Made by a program: the position numbers and the translations under genes. The notes under the pieces were generated by a model. The model made no database searches and was not told where the DNA came from. It was given only the letters and a program-made list of their open reading frames with translations. This document shows, piece after piece, positions 51,753-60,344 of a DNA stretch of 64,000 bases (its first letter is position 1; every line of letters begins with the position of its first letter). Source of the DNA: Anaerobacillus sp. CMMVII (GTDB lineage Bacteria; Bacillota; Bacilli; Bacillales; Anaerobacillaceae); assembly GCF_025377685.1 (NCBI RefSeq), contig NZ_JACEHK010000015.1, positions 496,001 to 560,000 on the forward strand, read 5' to 3'.

Positions 51753-52541
51753 ATGCAAAAAGATATTGAGGTAATTGAAAATATTATTGACATTCGGTCC
51801 TTATCTTTTCAATATGGATCAAAACTTGTGTTAGATAATATTAATTTACAGGTCAAAAAAGGTACATTTCTTGGAGTAGTTGGACCAAATGGATCAGGAA
51901 AGTCTACGCTTATTAAATGTATATTAGGTTTATTACAGCCAACTAAAGGACAAATAAACCTTTTCGAACATCCAATTAATAAATTTCATCATTGGGAAAA
52001 GATTGGGTTCGTTTCACAAAAAGCAAATAGTTTTAATACTGGTTTTCCAGCAACAGTATTTGAAGTTGTCTCAATGGGGTTGTTTGCAAAGGTTGGACTT
52101 TTCCGTTTTTTAACGAAAAAACATAAAGAAAAGGTAAGAGAAGCCATAGATTTAGTTGGTATGACAGAATATTCAAAGCAAAATATTGGAGAACTTTCAG
52201 GTGGACAGCAGCAAAGAGTGTTTATTGCAAGAGCCTTAGTTAGTGATCCCGAATTATTAATATTAGACGAGCCAACTGTCGGAGTTGATATTCAGTCTGC
52301 TACCAATTTTTATTCAATGTTAAGTGAACTAAATAAAACCGGAATAACCCTACTTTTGGTTACGCATGATGTCGCGGCAATGACAGAATACGTTAATGCT
52401 GTAGCTTGCTTAAATAAGCAATTACATTTCCATGGAAATACGAGAGAATTTCAAGAAAACCATGGGCTTTCAGCTTTTCACGGGCAGGATGTACATTTGC
52501 TTGTTCATAACCATAATAGTAACACTGTTGGAGGGAAGTAG
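51753..52541 (+). CDS. znuC: Zinc ABC importer, ATP-binding protein (ZnuC/AdcC-like)
   Basis: 262 residues. Walker A GPNGSGKST, signature LSGGQQQRVFIARAL, Walker B LLILDEPTVGVD, switch VTHD, and a His-containing tail (HGQDVHLLVHNHNS) often seen in zinc transporters. Start ATG 51753 after TTGGAGGA. The linkage to zur (two genes on) argues for zinc, unlike the MntB-like paralogue at 44947. No substrate-binding protein gene is present near it in the window. Confidence 0.85.
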   Translation: MQKDIEVIENIIDIRSLSFQYGSKLVLDNINLQVKKGTFLGVVGPNGSGKSTLIKCILGLLQPTKGQINLFEHPINKFHHWEKIGFVSQKANSFNTGFPATVFEVVSMGLFAKVGLFRFLTKKHKEKVREAIDLVGMTEYSKQNIGELSGGQQQRVFIARALVSDPELLILDEPTVGVDIQSATNFYSMLSELNKTGITLLLVTHDVAAMTEYVNAVACLNKQLHFHGNTREFQENHGLSAFHGQDVHLLVHNHNSNTVGGK

Positions 52542-52542
52542 A

Positions 52543-53523
52543 ATGGAGTTTATCTCAGTTTTTCTCCAGTATGAATTCTTAAGAAATGCCTTTTTAACTG
52601 GAATTATGGTTGGATTTTTAGCACCTATTTTAGGTGTGTTTCTTGTAGTTAGGCGTTTATCTTTAATTGCCGATGCGCTGTCGCATATTACTTTAGCAGG
52701 AATTGCTGGTAGTTTATTATTAGGAAAACACGTATTGTTATTTGCTGGGCTTAACCCTCTTTATTTAGGAATTGTTTTTTCGGTTGGGGGAGCACTGCTC
52801 ATTGAAAAATTAAGGACAGTTTACAAGTCATATCAAGAACTTTCAATTCCAATAATCCTTTCAGGTGGGATCGGATTAGGGGTTGTATTTATATCACTAG
52901 CAGAAGGGTTCAATACAGATCTCTTTAACTATTTATTTGGAAGTGTAATTGCTGTAACTCGATCAGATTTGTGGACAATTTCAGCAATAACATTAATTGT
53001 TACCATATTATTAATTATCTTTTATAAAGAATTGTTCTTCTTATCTTTTGACGAAGAACAAGCGATCGTTTCTGGTGTGAATAAAAAACTCGTTCATTTA
53101 ATTTTTATTATCATGGTCGCGCTTGTCATAGCCTCTTCAATGCGTATTGTAGGGATTCTTCTTGTTTCTTCATTAATGACCTTACCAGTTGCTGCAAGTA
53201 TGCGGATTGCCAAAGGGTTTAAACAAATGTTCATTTATTCGATCTTGTTTGGTGAGCTATCAGTCATCATAGGTTTAATTAGCGCTTATCATCTAGATTT
53301 GGCACCAGGTGGAACCATTGTTGTAACAGCTGTGATGATATTGATCATAACAATTGTCTTAAAAAGAAACCTTAACAAGATGTATGACAACTCAGGGGAG
53401 GCGTTTAATAATGGATGTAACACAAGCATTACATCTTTTAAAAGAAAAAGGGTACAAGCATACGGGGAAAAGAGAGCAAATGTTGCAACTTTTCTCCGAT
53501 CAAAAACGATATATCGCAGCTAA
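52543..53523 (+). CDS. znuB: Zinc ABC importer, permease (ZnuB/AdcB-like)
   Basis: ABC-3 permease with about eight membrane helices: GVFLVVRRLSLIADALSHITLAGIAGSLLLG, GGIGLGVVFISL, GILLVSSLMTLPVAASM. ATG 52543 follows GGAGGGAAG. As read it has 326 residues and overlaps zur by 113 bases in another frame, which is odd. One more A in AAAAA at 53361-53365 would end it as VLKKKP at 53375, about 277 residues, the usual length and just ahead of the zur ribosome binding site. I suspect the same type of sequence error as elsewhere. Confidence 0.85.
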   Translation: MEFISVFLQYEFLRNAFLTGIMVGFLAPILGVFLVVRRLSLIADALSHITLAGIAGSLLLGKHVLLFAGLNPLYLGIVFSVGGALLIEKLRTVYKSYQELSIPIILSGGIGLGVVFISLAEGFNTDLFNYLFGSVIAVTRSDLWTISAITLIVTILLIIFYKELFFLSFDEEQAIVSGVNKKLVHLIFIIMVALVIASSMRIVGILLVSSLMTLPVAASMRIAKGFKQMFIYSILFGELSVIIGLISAYHLDLAPGGTIVVTAVMILIITIVLKRNLNKMYDNSGEAFNNGCNTSITSFKRKRVQAYGEKRANVATFLRSKTIYRS

Positions 53524-53824
53524 GGATGTATTGGAAGCTATGCAAAATGATTATCCAGGTTTGAGTTTTGATACTATTTATCGTAATTTATCTACCTTTG
53601 TTGATTTAGGAATATTGGAAATGACAGAACTAGATGGTGAAAAGAAATTTAGATTTAGTTGTTCTGTAAAGGAGCACCATCACCACATTATTTGTTTGAC
53701 GTGTGGAAAGACAAAACATGTGCACTTATGTCCTATGGATCAACTTACCGCTACACCGGAGTTTACAATTGTCGGCCATAAATTCGAAGTCTATGGTTAT
53801 TGCAAAAACTGTATTAGTAATTAA
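53411..53824 (+). CDS. zur: Fur family regulator, probably Zur
   Basis: 137 residues. Winged helix (KEKGYKHTGKREQMLQLF, GLSFDTIYRNLSTFVDLGIL) and a dimerisation domain with KEHHHHIICLTCGKTKHV, and CKNC for structural zinc. Position next to znuCB and yqfW corresponds to B. subtilis zur (yqfV), so it likely represses znu genes when zinc is ample. Start ATG 53411 with GGGGAGGCG before it. Confidence 0.9.
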   Translation: MDVTQALHLLKEKGYKHTGKREQMLQLFSDQKRYIAAKDVLEAMQNDYPGLSFDTIYRNLSTFVDLGILEMTELDGEKKFRFSCSVKEHHHHIICLTCGKTKHVHLCPMDQLTATPEFTIVGHKFEVYGYCKNCISN

Positions 53825-53857
53825 AAAATTCCTCCTAAATTTAGGAGGAATTTTTTT
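53823..53857 (+). terminator. Terminator after zur
   Basis: AAAAAATTCCTCCTAAA / TTTAGGAGGAATTTTTT, perfect stem and T run. Confidence 0.93.
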
Positions 53858-53903
53858 TGTTGCTTTTCTAAGTAAATTTTTACTTTATTGATATCTTAGT
53901 TGG

Positions 53904-54020
53904 TTTCTAGCGCAAGCCCCAGCCCCTTGGGGTCAAATAACCTTCCGCCCCAAAGTGAAAAGCCACTTTGGGGCGGAAGGTTATTTGCTTGTCGGACTAA
54001 GCAGGGAGGCTTGGCTTTTC
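53904..54020 (+). repeat. Family A repeat, copy A6, with an internal long palindrome
   Basis: TTTCTAGCGCAAGCCCCAGC, CCCTTGGGGTCAAATAACC at the left; GCTTGTCGGACTAAGCAGGG and GGCTTGGCTTTTC at the right. The interior (53934-53987) is a palindrome with perfect 24-bp arms around AAAAGC. The right end touches the stop codon of yqfW on the other strand. Confidence 0.75.
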
Positions 54021-54592
54021 TAAGTATTCATCCAATTATTGACCCAAACTGCAGCCTCATTCCAATCCTTGACCCTAACTACTTGATTTGGAATCGGATC
54101 CTGATTGTAGGGGGTGTCCATTAGAATAACTGGGATGTTGCATTCTTCAGCAATGTCACAGGCATTGTCATGCTTATCTTCAAAGAAAATTTCGATGTTG
54201 TGATTTTTAACAGCATTTAATTTATCATGTTTTCCCAAGAGTTCGATGTGATGGTAGGGAATACTATGTTTTTCAAACCAGCGTTGAGTAATTTCAAGAA
54301 GATGGTTCCCACGTGCGCTTATATAAGTGAAGTGGTGTTGATCCTGCCACTTTTTATAAACTTCAAGAAATGATGCAGCGACTTTTGCATTTTCGTAGAT
54401 AATTGGTTCGTGTTTACTCATCCAAACCCAAAATTCATCTTTTGTCACATTTAGTAGAGGGGACAGTTCATACTCAGTAATATCTGCTAATGTAATATTT
54501 TTGTTAAAATGTTTGTTTAAATATGGAATAAACGTCTCAGGACAAGTCACAGTTCCATCAATATCTAATCCAAAACGAATTTGCTTTTTCAT
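54020..54592 (-). CDS. yqfW: YqfW-like nucleotidase (HAD family, 5'(3')-deoxyribonucleotidase type)
   Basis: 190 residues. HAD motif I GLDIDGTVTCPE near the start, motif II in FTYISARGNHL, and motif III/IV NIEIFFEDKHDNACDIA. Likely dephosphorylates a nucleotide, but the substrate cannot be read from the sequence. ATG 54592 has GGTGGGTC upstream; an earlier in-frame ATG (54610) is less likely. Position beside zur as in B. subtilis. Confidence 0.88.
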   Translation of the reverse strand: MKKQIRFGLDIDGTVTCPETFIPYLNKHFNKNITLADITEYELSPLLNVTKDEFWVWMSKHEPIIYENAKVAASFLEVYKKWQDQHHFTYISARGNHLLEITQRWFEKHSIPYHHIELLGKHDKLNAVKNHNIEIFFEDKHDNACDIAEECNIPVILMDTPYNQDPIPNQVVRVKDWNEAAVWVNNWMNT

Positions 54593-54800
54593 ATTAGACC
54601 CACCATTCATATTTCATTTCACAAATTAAGAAAGCAAAAATGCAAGCAGTAACCTTAGTGCACAATGGAACTAAGGTATACGCTAATATAATAATACCAT
54701 AAAATAGATCATTCCTTAATTTGAAATCATTAACATCTATAACTGAGAAAAGTAGTGTAATACTAAAAATGCTCCTGAAAAAAGAAAGTGAGGGATGACA

Positions 54801-55290
54801 ATGACTGATATGAATAACCAATAACAATAGGTTTAATGGTGTAAATAATACGACAAACACCAATCAGTTCAACGGGGGAAATAACAATAACACCAATCAA
54901 GATAATCGATCTCTTCGTTTAGAAAATACAGAGAGAGACGAAAATCCAAATGGTGTAACATCCGCTGACTATCCTATTGGCGATCATCGAGAAGAAACAG
55001 CAGCCGAGTTTGCACCGCAACGTGGTTTTGTTGGAGAACGTCCGTTTGCAGAGGACAGAGAGGTTGATGCTGACATGGACGGTGAAGTTAACGAAGGTAG
55101 AGGCGTAGGAGCTTTTGCTATCGTATTGTCAATAATTTCATTGTTCTTCTTACCTGTGATTTTAGGAGCAGCAGGTATAATTGTTGGCTTTATCGCTCGT
55201 CGAAATGGCGCAACGGGACTAGGAAACTGGGCAATTGGTATCGGTGCAGTTTCGCTTATCTTAACGTTGTTTTTCTCACCATTTTTCTAA
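54801..55290 (+). CDS. yqfX: YqfX-like membrane protein, frame broken near its start
   Basis: ATG 54801 (GAGGG six bases upstream) reads MTDMNNQ and then stops; a shift near 54820 opens a frame running NNRFNGVNNTTNTNQFNGG and on to 55290. Two bases missing from an A run (CAAAATAAC read as CAATAAC) would give 163 residues. Asn/Gln-rich, then acidic, N-terminal part without membrane segments and two C-terminal helices joined by a Gly-rich loop (FAIVLSIISLFFLPVILGAAGIIVGF; GNWAIGIGAVSLILTLFF), a DUF4190-like layout. Located between yqfW and ispG as yqfX in B. subtilis; function unknown. Confidence 0.7.
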
Positions 55291-55308
55291 TAGCAAAGAT
55301 GGATTTAA

Positions 55309-55350
55309 AAAAAGGGTTAACTTAACATTCGTTAAGTTAACCCTCTTTTC
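55309..55350. terminator. Bidirectional terminator yqfX / ispG
   Basis: AAAAGGGTTAACTTAAC-ATTC-GTTAAGTTAACCCTCTTTT. Confidence 0.92.
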
Positions 55351-56443
55351 TTATTTCTGGAGATTCTTTTGAATTTTTTCAGCTGCAATGATATCAATTT
55401 CCTTCTTAAGCTCTTCGACCATTACGGCTTCTGGAACTTTACGAACGATTTCTCCATGTCTAAATAATAAGCCTTCTCCTCTAGCACCAGCAATCCCTAT
55501 ATCAGCTTCTTTTGCTTCACCAGGGCCGTTCACTGCACAACCCAATACAGCTACTTTAATTGGTGCTTTAATCTTTGAGATATATTCTTCAATTTCATTT
55601 GCGATACTAATTAAATCGATCTCGATGCGACCACAAGTTGGACATGAGATTAAAGTTGCAGCATTTGCAGCGAGACCAAATGATTTAAGTAGTTCTCGAG
55701 CAACTTTACTTCTTCAACAGGATCAGCACTAAGGGAAATTCGAACTGTATTTCCAATGCCTTTATGAAGAAGGACTCCAAGTCCGGCAGCACTCTTAATC
55801 GTACCAGCAAATAAGGTTCCGGATTCTGTAATTCCTAAATGTAACGGGTAATCGAATGCCTGGGCTGCTTTTTCATATGCTTCTATCGCTAAATCAACAT
55901 CCGATGCTTTCATGGAAACAATGATGTCATAGAAATCCAAGTCCTCAAGGATTTAATATGGTGCAGAGCACTTTCGACCATGCCATCGGCTGTAGGATAT
56001 CCGTATTTATCAATAATTCGTTTTTCTAAGCTTCCAGCATTCACTCCAATACGAATCGGGATTCCTTTTTCCTTGGCTAATTTAACCACCGCTTCGACTT
56101 TTTCGCGCTTGCCAATGTTTCCAGGGTTAATACGAATTTTGTCTGCTCCACCTTCAATTGCTTTTAAGGCTAAGCGATAATCAAAATGAATATCAACTAC
56201 AAGCGGGATATTTATTCTTTTCTTTATTTCACTAATAGCTTCTGCAGCTCGCATATCAGGACAAGCAACACGTACAACTTGGCATCCTGCCTCTTCTAAG
56301 CGTAAGATTTCGGCGACAGTTGCCTCTACGTCATGAGTTTTTGTTGTCGTCATACTTTGAATGATGACCTCATTATTTCCGCCAATTGTCAGCGGACCTA
56401 CCTTTACAGGTCTTGTTTTCGTTCTATGAATGATTTGGGTCAT
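55351..56443 (-). CDS. ispG: 4-hydroxy-3-methylbut-2-en-1-yl diphosphate synthase, frame broken twice
   Basis: Three frames join into about 364 residues if one A is added to the sense strand at each of two AAA runs (plus-strand TTT at 55952-55954 and 55705-55707). The first gives [20 protein letters not shown], the second [20 protein letters not shown]. The protein is the penultimate MEP pathway enzyme. Visible: [13 protein letters not shown] start, TTDTHDVEAT-like [32 protein letters not shown], and the iron-sulfur site CPTCGR with [10 protein letters not shown]. Essential in Bacillus, so real inactivation is unlikely. Confidence 0.93.
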
Positions 56444-56592
56444 TGGTTAGAATTCGCCCCTTCTTGTAAATAAGAATTAAAGAAAATTTGAAATATTCAT
56501 TAGGTTAGAAGCAATTATGCTTTACCTAAAAACAATTCAAAATTAGTTTCATTTTATCAATGAAGTGGAATGTTTGGCAAGAAAGAAACAAA

Positions 56593-56928
56593 TCATTTTC
56601 GGTAAACCGGAAAGAGATAAGCTTTGCCGATTTGGATTTTATTAGCGGTAGTACCTGGGTTAAGTGTTTCAAAATCAACAATAATTTGTTGGATTGAAGC
56701 ATTAACAGGTTCATTATGAAGTTCCTCTACAATCGACAGTACCGTATATCCAGGCTCAACAACTATCGATTCAGCGGGTATTTCACCCGTTACACTATTT
56801 TGAGTAGGTTCAATCTCTTGTGCATGAGCCGTGGCTACTTGTTTCGTGGGTAATGTACCAATATTAAGGTCATAATAAATACTATATATTGAAATTAATA
56901 AGAGTATGGGTATTACTATTTTTTTCAT
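56593..56928 (-). CDS. yqfZ: YqfZ-like LysM-type protein
   Basis: 111 residues: N-terminal membrane segment or signal (residues 3-20, IVIPILLLISIYSIYYD) and a C-terminal LysM-like repeat (SIVVEPGYTVLSIVEELH..LNPGTTANKIQIGKAYLFPV). Probably anchored with the LysM part outside, at peptidoglycan. Position after ispG matches B. subtilis yqfZ. GGAGGGTTTCC before the ATG. Confidence 0.82.
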   Translation of the reverse strand: MKKIVIPILLLISIYSIYYDLNIGTLPTKQVATAHAQEIEPTQNSVTGEIPAESIVVEPGYTVLSIVEELHNEPVNASIQQIIVDFETLNPGTTANKIQIGKAYLFPVYRK

Positions 56929-57023
56929 GGAAACCCTCCTAATTTATCTTTAACCGTGGACAAGCTGTTAATTTAAGCTATGCTTGTCCAATTTCTAATA
57001 TGACTAAAAAACTGGGGATGTTT

Positions 57024-58238
57024 ATGAAAAATAAATCTTTTCTAATGTTAATCATCGGACTTTTACCATTGGTCATGGTCCTAGGGAATTCCATGCTAAT
57101 TCCGATATTGCCAGTTATGGAAGAAGAATTAAATATCTCTGCTGTCGAGGTAGGGTTCCTTTTATCGGTGTTTTCAATTGTCGCAGCTATTGTGATACCG
57201 GTTGTGGGCTTTTTATCGGATCGTTATGGCAGGAAAAAAATTGTCCTTATTTCTCTTATATTTGTCATGATCGGCTCAATCATTACAATTGTTGCGGGAA
57301 AGGGAGTTTCTGATCCCTTTCGTTGGATTGTGATTGGCAGGGTACTTCAAGGGATTGGTGCAGGAGGAACAGCTCCTTTAGCCATGGCCTTGGTTGGCGA
57401 TCTTTTTTCTGGTCAAGAACGTAGCAAAAACTTAGGTGCTTTAGAAGTCTTTAATGGGATTGGTAAGGTATTTAGTCCTTTTATCGGGGCTCTGGCTGCT
57501 CTAATTTTTTGGTATAGTGCATTTTATGTGTATTTTATTATCTCGTTACTTGCATTCATAGGTATATATTTCTCAGTAAATTCTGTTGTTCAAGAAAAAT
57601 ACAATGAGTCGTTATCGAGCTATGGGAGGATGTTAGTGAGTGTGCTAAAAAAAGAAGGAAATTGGATTTTTCCACTATCCTTTTTAGCTTCCGCTGGTTT
57701 GTTTATTTTATTTGGTCTTTTAGTATATCTCTCTTTTGAAATTGAACGGATTTTTGCAGTCGATGGCATCTTTAAGGGAAGCGTTTTTACAATTCCTTTA
57801 GGAGCTTTAACTGCAGTTTCTTATTGGACAGGTAAGCAAATTGGTGAAGATCATAGCTATATGAAGAAGCTATTATTAATAGGCTCAGCTATCGTTTTAG
57901 GGGCTCTGGTATTTTTGGTATTTAGTCCAACGTTTTCTAGTCTTATCTTTGGAGTAACAATGATTGGTATGGGGGTAGGATTTACTTTGCCATGTATTAA
58001 TACGCTAATAACTTCTTCAGTAGGTGGAAAAGAGAGGGGACTAATTGTTTCTTTATATGGAATGATTCGTTTTTTAGGTGTAGCCTTTGGACCAATTTTT
58101 TTTGCTGTTTGGATGGTTGAGGTAGTAGATATGTTTGTAAAAGCAGCTTTTTTATTTTTATTTATGAGCATTTGGGTTATAACAGCATTAAAAATGAATA
58201 TAAATTTATTTGCGAGAAAAGAAATAAAAAGGGGATAG
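57024..58238 (+). CDS. Major facilitator superfamily exporter (YqgE-like)
   Basis: 404 residues, twelve predicted helices. MFS motifs: LPVMEEELNISAVEVGFLLSVF, motif A GFLSDRYGRKKIVL, motif C-like GRVLQGIGAGGTAPLAMALVGDLF typical for drug:H+ antiporters of the DHA1 group. ATG 57024 has GGGGA upstream; an earlier ATG at 57000 is possible. In B. subtilis yqgE lies in this neighbourhood. The substrate is unknown. It is divergent from yqfZ. Confidence 0.87.
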   Translation: MKNKSFLMLIIGLLPLVMVLGNSMLIPILPVMEEELNISAVEVGFLLSVFSIVAAIVIPVVGFLSDRYGRKKIVLISLIFVMIGSIITIVAGKGVSDPFRWIVIGRVLQGIGAGGTAPLAMALVGDLFSGQERSKNLGALEVFNGIGKVFSPFIGALAALIFWYSAFYVYFIISLLAFIGIYFSVNSVVQEKYNESLSSYGRMLVSVLKKEGNWIFPLSFLASAGLFILFGLLVYLSFEIERIFAVDGIFKGSVFTIPLGALTAVSYWTGKQIGEDHSYMKKLLLIGSAIVLGALVFLVFSPTFSSLIFGVTMIGMGVGFTLPCINTLITSSVGGKERGLIVSLYGMIRFLGVAFGPIFFAVWMVEVVDMFVKAAFLFLFMSIWVITALKMNINLFARKEIKRG

Positions 58239-58351
58239 TGGTGAAATTCTTTTTTGGGGTCTTAAGCATTGACCGACATTTTCAAAATAGTCATATGAAA
58301 GCGGAATAATTTGCACTTTTTTGGGTGGATGCTTTAAAATAGGTCAAAAGT

Positions 58352-58377
58352 CACTTTTTATTTGTCCTTAAAAAGTG
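58352..58377 (+). other. Hairpin in the MFS-DUF1002 gap
   Basis: CACTTTTTA-TTTGTCCT-TAAAAAGTG, nine perfect pairs, no clear T run. Confidence 0.4.
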
Positions 58378-58429
58378 TTCTATTACTTTAAGTACCACAA
58401 TAGCTACATATGGAGGGAGCAATATACTA

Positions 58430-59302
58430 ATGAAAAAAGTAACCTTATTAATTTTAATAGGACTATTTTGTATTTTTACACCTACCGCAGTGTTTGGTGA
58501 TGCTGTAGTAGGAGAAGTAATTGTTACATTGGGAGAAAATCTAACTGATGAACAAAAGACCCAGCTACTTCGTGAAATGAATGTATCTGATGATGTTGAG
58601 ATTATTACCGTAACAAACCAAGAAGAGCACCAATATTTAGGAAACTATATTAGTAAACAGAAAATTGGAACTCGCTCAATTTCCTCAACTAGAATTACTA
58701 TGTTAGAAAGTGGCGCTGGTATTAATGTTGAAACAAACAATATTGATTGGGTTTCCGAGGGAATGTATGCGAATGCTTTAGTTACGGCAGGAATTACAGA
58801 TGCAGATATATATGTAACCGCTCCTTTTAAAGTTTCAGGGACTGGAGCTTTGACTGGAATTATTAAAGCATACGAAATAACAACTGACATTGAAATTCCT
58901 GAAGAACAAAAGCAAGTGGCTAATGAAGAAATGGTTAAGACTGCCGAGTTGGGGGACCGTTTTGGATTAGATCAAGCAACAGAACTTATGACTAGAATTA
59001 AAGAAGAAATTGCTAAAAATCCAGTGACTACTGACGCTGAATTAAGAGATTTAATTTTACGTGTTGCACAAGAGCTTGGAATTACCCTAACGGATGAAGA
59101 ACTCAATGGATTAACTTCATTATTTAAGCGAATGAAGGATCTAAATATTGATTGGAATCAAGTTCAAAATCAAATTGGCAAAATTCGTGACAACCTAGGC
59201 GATTTTTTAGGTAGAGAAGATACCCAAACGTTTATTGCGAGATTTCTAGATGTTTTGAATGAGCTAATAAATGTCATAAAAGGTTGGTTTACAAAAGGAT
59301 AA
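58430..59302 (+). CDS. Secreted DUF1002 protein (YpuA-like)
   Basis: 290 residues. Signal peptide (about 1-23, VTLLILIGLFCIFTPTAVFGD). The DUF1002 pattern follows: VTLGENLTDEQKTQLLREM, EEHQYLGNYI, GTRSISSTRITMLESGAGINVETNNIDWVSEGMYANALVTAGITDADIYVTAPFKVSGTGALTGIIKAYE. C-terminal helical region. Function unknown; in B. subtilis YpuA expression responds to cell-envelope stress. GGAGGGAGC before the ATG. Confidence 0.88.
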   Translation: MKKVTLLILIGLFCIFTPTAVFGDAVVGEVIVTLGENLTDEQKTQLLREMNVSDDVEIITVTNQEEHQYLGNYISKQKIGTRSISSTRITMLESGAGINVETNNIDWVSEGMYANALVTAGITDADIYVTAPFKVSGTGALTGIIKAYEITTDIEIPEEQKQVANEEMVKTAELGDRFGLDQATELMTRIKEEIAKNPVTTDAELRDLILRVAQELGITLTDEELNGLTSLFKRMKDLNIDWNQVQNQIGKIRDNLGDFLGREDTQTFIARFLDVLNELINVIKGWFTKG

Positions 59303-59402
59303 TCTAAATAATGGCTATCTTCATTAGAAGGTGGCCCTTTTGGTTAGTCTAATAGGCATCATGTTGTTTTAATATAAATAAACTGGTAAGAATATGTAAC
59401 GT

Positions 59403-59501
59403 CTAGACAGAGAGTTTCTTTGTTTCTATTTGTTTGAATGGGAACGTCACTTGCTTTGGTTGACTTACTGTTTGTTTCTTTTTCTCATGATTTTTTTTCA
59501 T
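59403..59501 (-). CDS. Possible small protein, 32 residues
   Basis: ATG at 59501 on the minus strand, preceded by ATGAGGTGATAGTA, an excellent ribosome binding site at good spacing. The product begins MKKNHEKKKQTVSQPKQVTF and ends PFKQIETKKLSV. It is very basic and Gln/Lys-rich, without a membrane segment. Not recognised. The strong Shine-Dalgarno sequence is the main support; length alone does not exclude chance. Confidence 0.45.
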   Translation of the reverse strand: MKKNHEKKKQTVSQPKQVTFPFKQIETKKLSV

Positions 59502-59556
59502 TACTATCACCTCATAATTATTATGCCAAATTTGTAAATAATCATTGATAATTTTT

Positions 59557-59583
59557 TGAAACGAAAGTAGATCTATTTTCGTA
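59557..59583 (+). promoter_or_regulatory. Sigma-W-like promoter of the second nfeD gene
   Basis: TGAAAC at 59557-59562 and CGTA at 59580-59583 with 17 bases between; start codon about 40 bases downstream. Confidence 0.65.
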
Positions 59584-59624
59584 ACTATATAGTACAGAAA
59601 AAATGTAGAGAGGAGCGGATTGGA

Positions 59625-60281
59625 TTGGAAATATTAAATATAGCTAGTGTTGGCTTCTTAGTTGTCTTTTTAGGTACATTATTTTTATTTGGAGAGCTAT
59701 TAGTGAAAGTAAAAGGTCTATTTGCTATTTTGGGAATTGCAATTATGGCCACTTATTTTTCGTATCATATTACAGTTGGCTCTGGAATGGGGTTATGGGT
59801 AGCGGTACTTTATCTGTGTGGAATAAGTTTAATTGTCATCGATGGTAAATTTATTACGGATGGTACTGTAGCTCTGCTTGGGATTTTCTTAATGATCTTG
59901 GGTATAGCCCTCCCTGCACCTTCCATTTTATATGGGTTTTTAGTAGCGATGGCACTAATCATTGGAGCTCTTGCTTCAGCACTTTTTATGAAGGTGTTTC
60001 CAGCTAGAAATATTTGGTCAAAAATGACCTTAAAAGACCGTTTAACCGGAGAATTAGGGTATAATTCGCTTAATGCATCCTATCGAGAGTTAGTTGGTAA
60101 GCAGGCTTTGACAACAACTCCATTTCGACCGATTGGAACAATTGAAATAGAGGGTAAATATTATAGTGCAACCAGTGATAGTCAATGGTTAGATGCAGGA
60201 ACAAATGTTGAAGTTATTTCAGTAGATGGGACTCGAATAGTAGTTCGAAAAATCATAGATGTTACAGAAAAAAACGAGTAG
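59625..60281 (+). CDS. NfeD family membrane protein, short form
   Basis: 218 residues. About four to five membrane helices (to residue 130) and a C-terminal OB-type NfeD domain (ELVGKQALTTTPFRPIGTIEIEGKYYSATSDSQWLDAGTNVEVISVDGTRIVVRKI). It lacks the ClpP-class protease domain of YqeZ and no flotillin gene is adjacent. Start TTG at 59625, after AGAGGAG. Likely a membrane-microdomain partner; which SPFH protein it serves is unknown. The sigma-W-like promoter points to envelope stress. Confidence 0.87.
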   Translation: MEILNIASVGFLVVFLGTLFLFGELLVKVKGLFAILGIAIMATYFSYHITVGSGMGLWVAVLYLCGISLIVIDGKFITDGTVALLGIFLMILGIALPAPSILYGFLVAMALIIGALASALFMKVFPARNIWSKMTLKDRLTGELGYNSLNASYRELVGKQALTTTPFRPIGTIEIEGKYYSATSDSQWLDAGTNVEVISVDGTRIVVRKIIDVTEKNE

Positions 60282-60307
60282 AGCTAAAAGCCTCTACTCG
60301 TTTTTGT
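60272..60307 (+). terminator. Terminator after the short nfeD gene
   Basis: AAAACGAGTAGAG-CTAAAAGC-CTCTACTCGTTTTTG. Confidence 0.92.
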
Positions 60308-60344
60308 TATAAGATAAGAATGTATAAAATTTCAACGTAATAAC

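Larger units (their letters stand above)
59303..59624. other. Intergenic region DUF1002-nfeD
   Basis: Holds a possible 32-codon ORF on the minus strand (59403-59501) and a sigma-W-like promoter for the plus strand (59557-59583). Confidence 0.5.
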
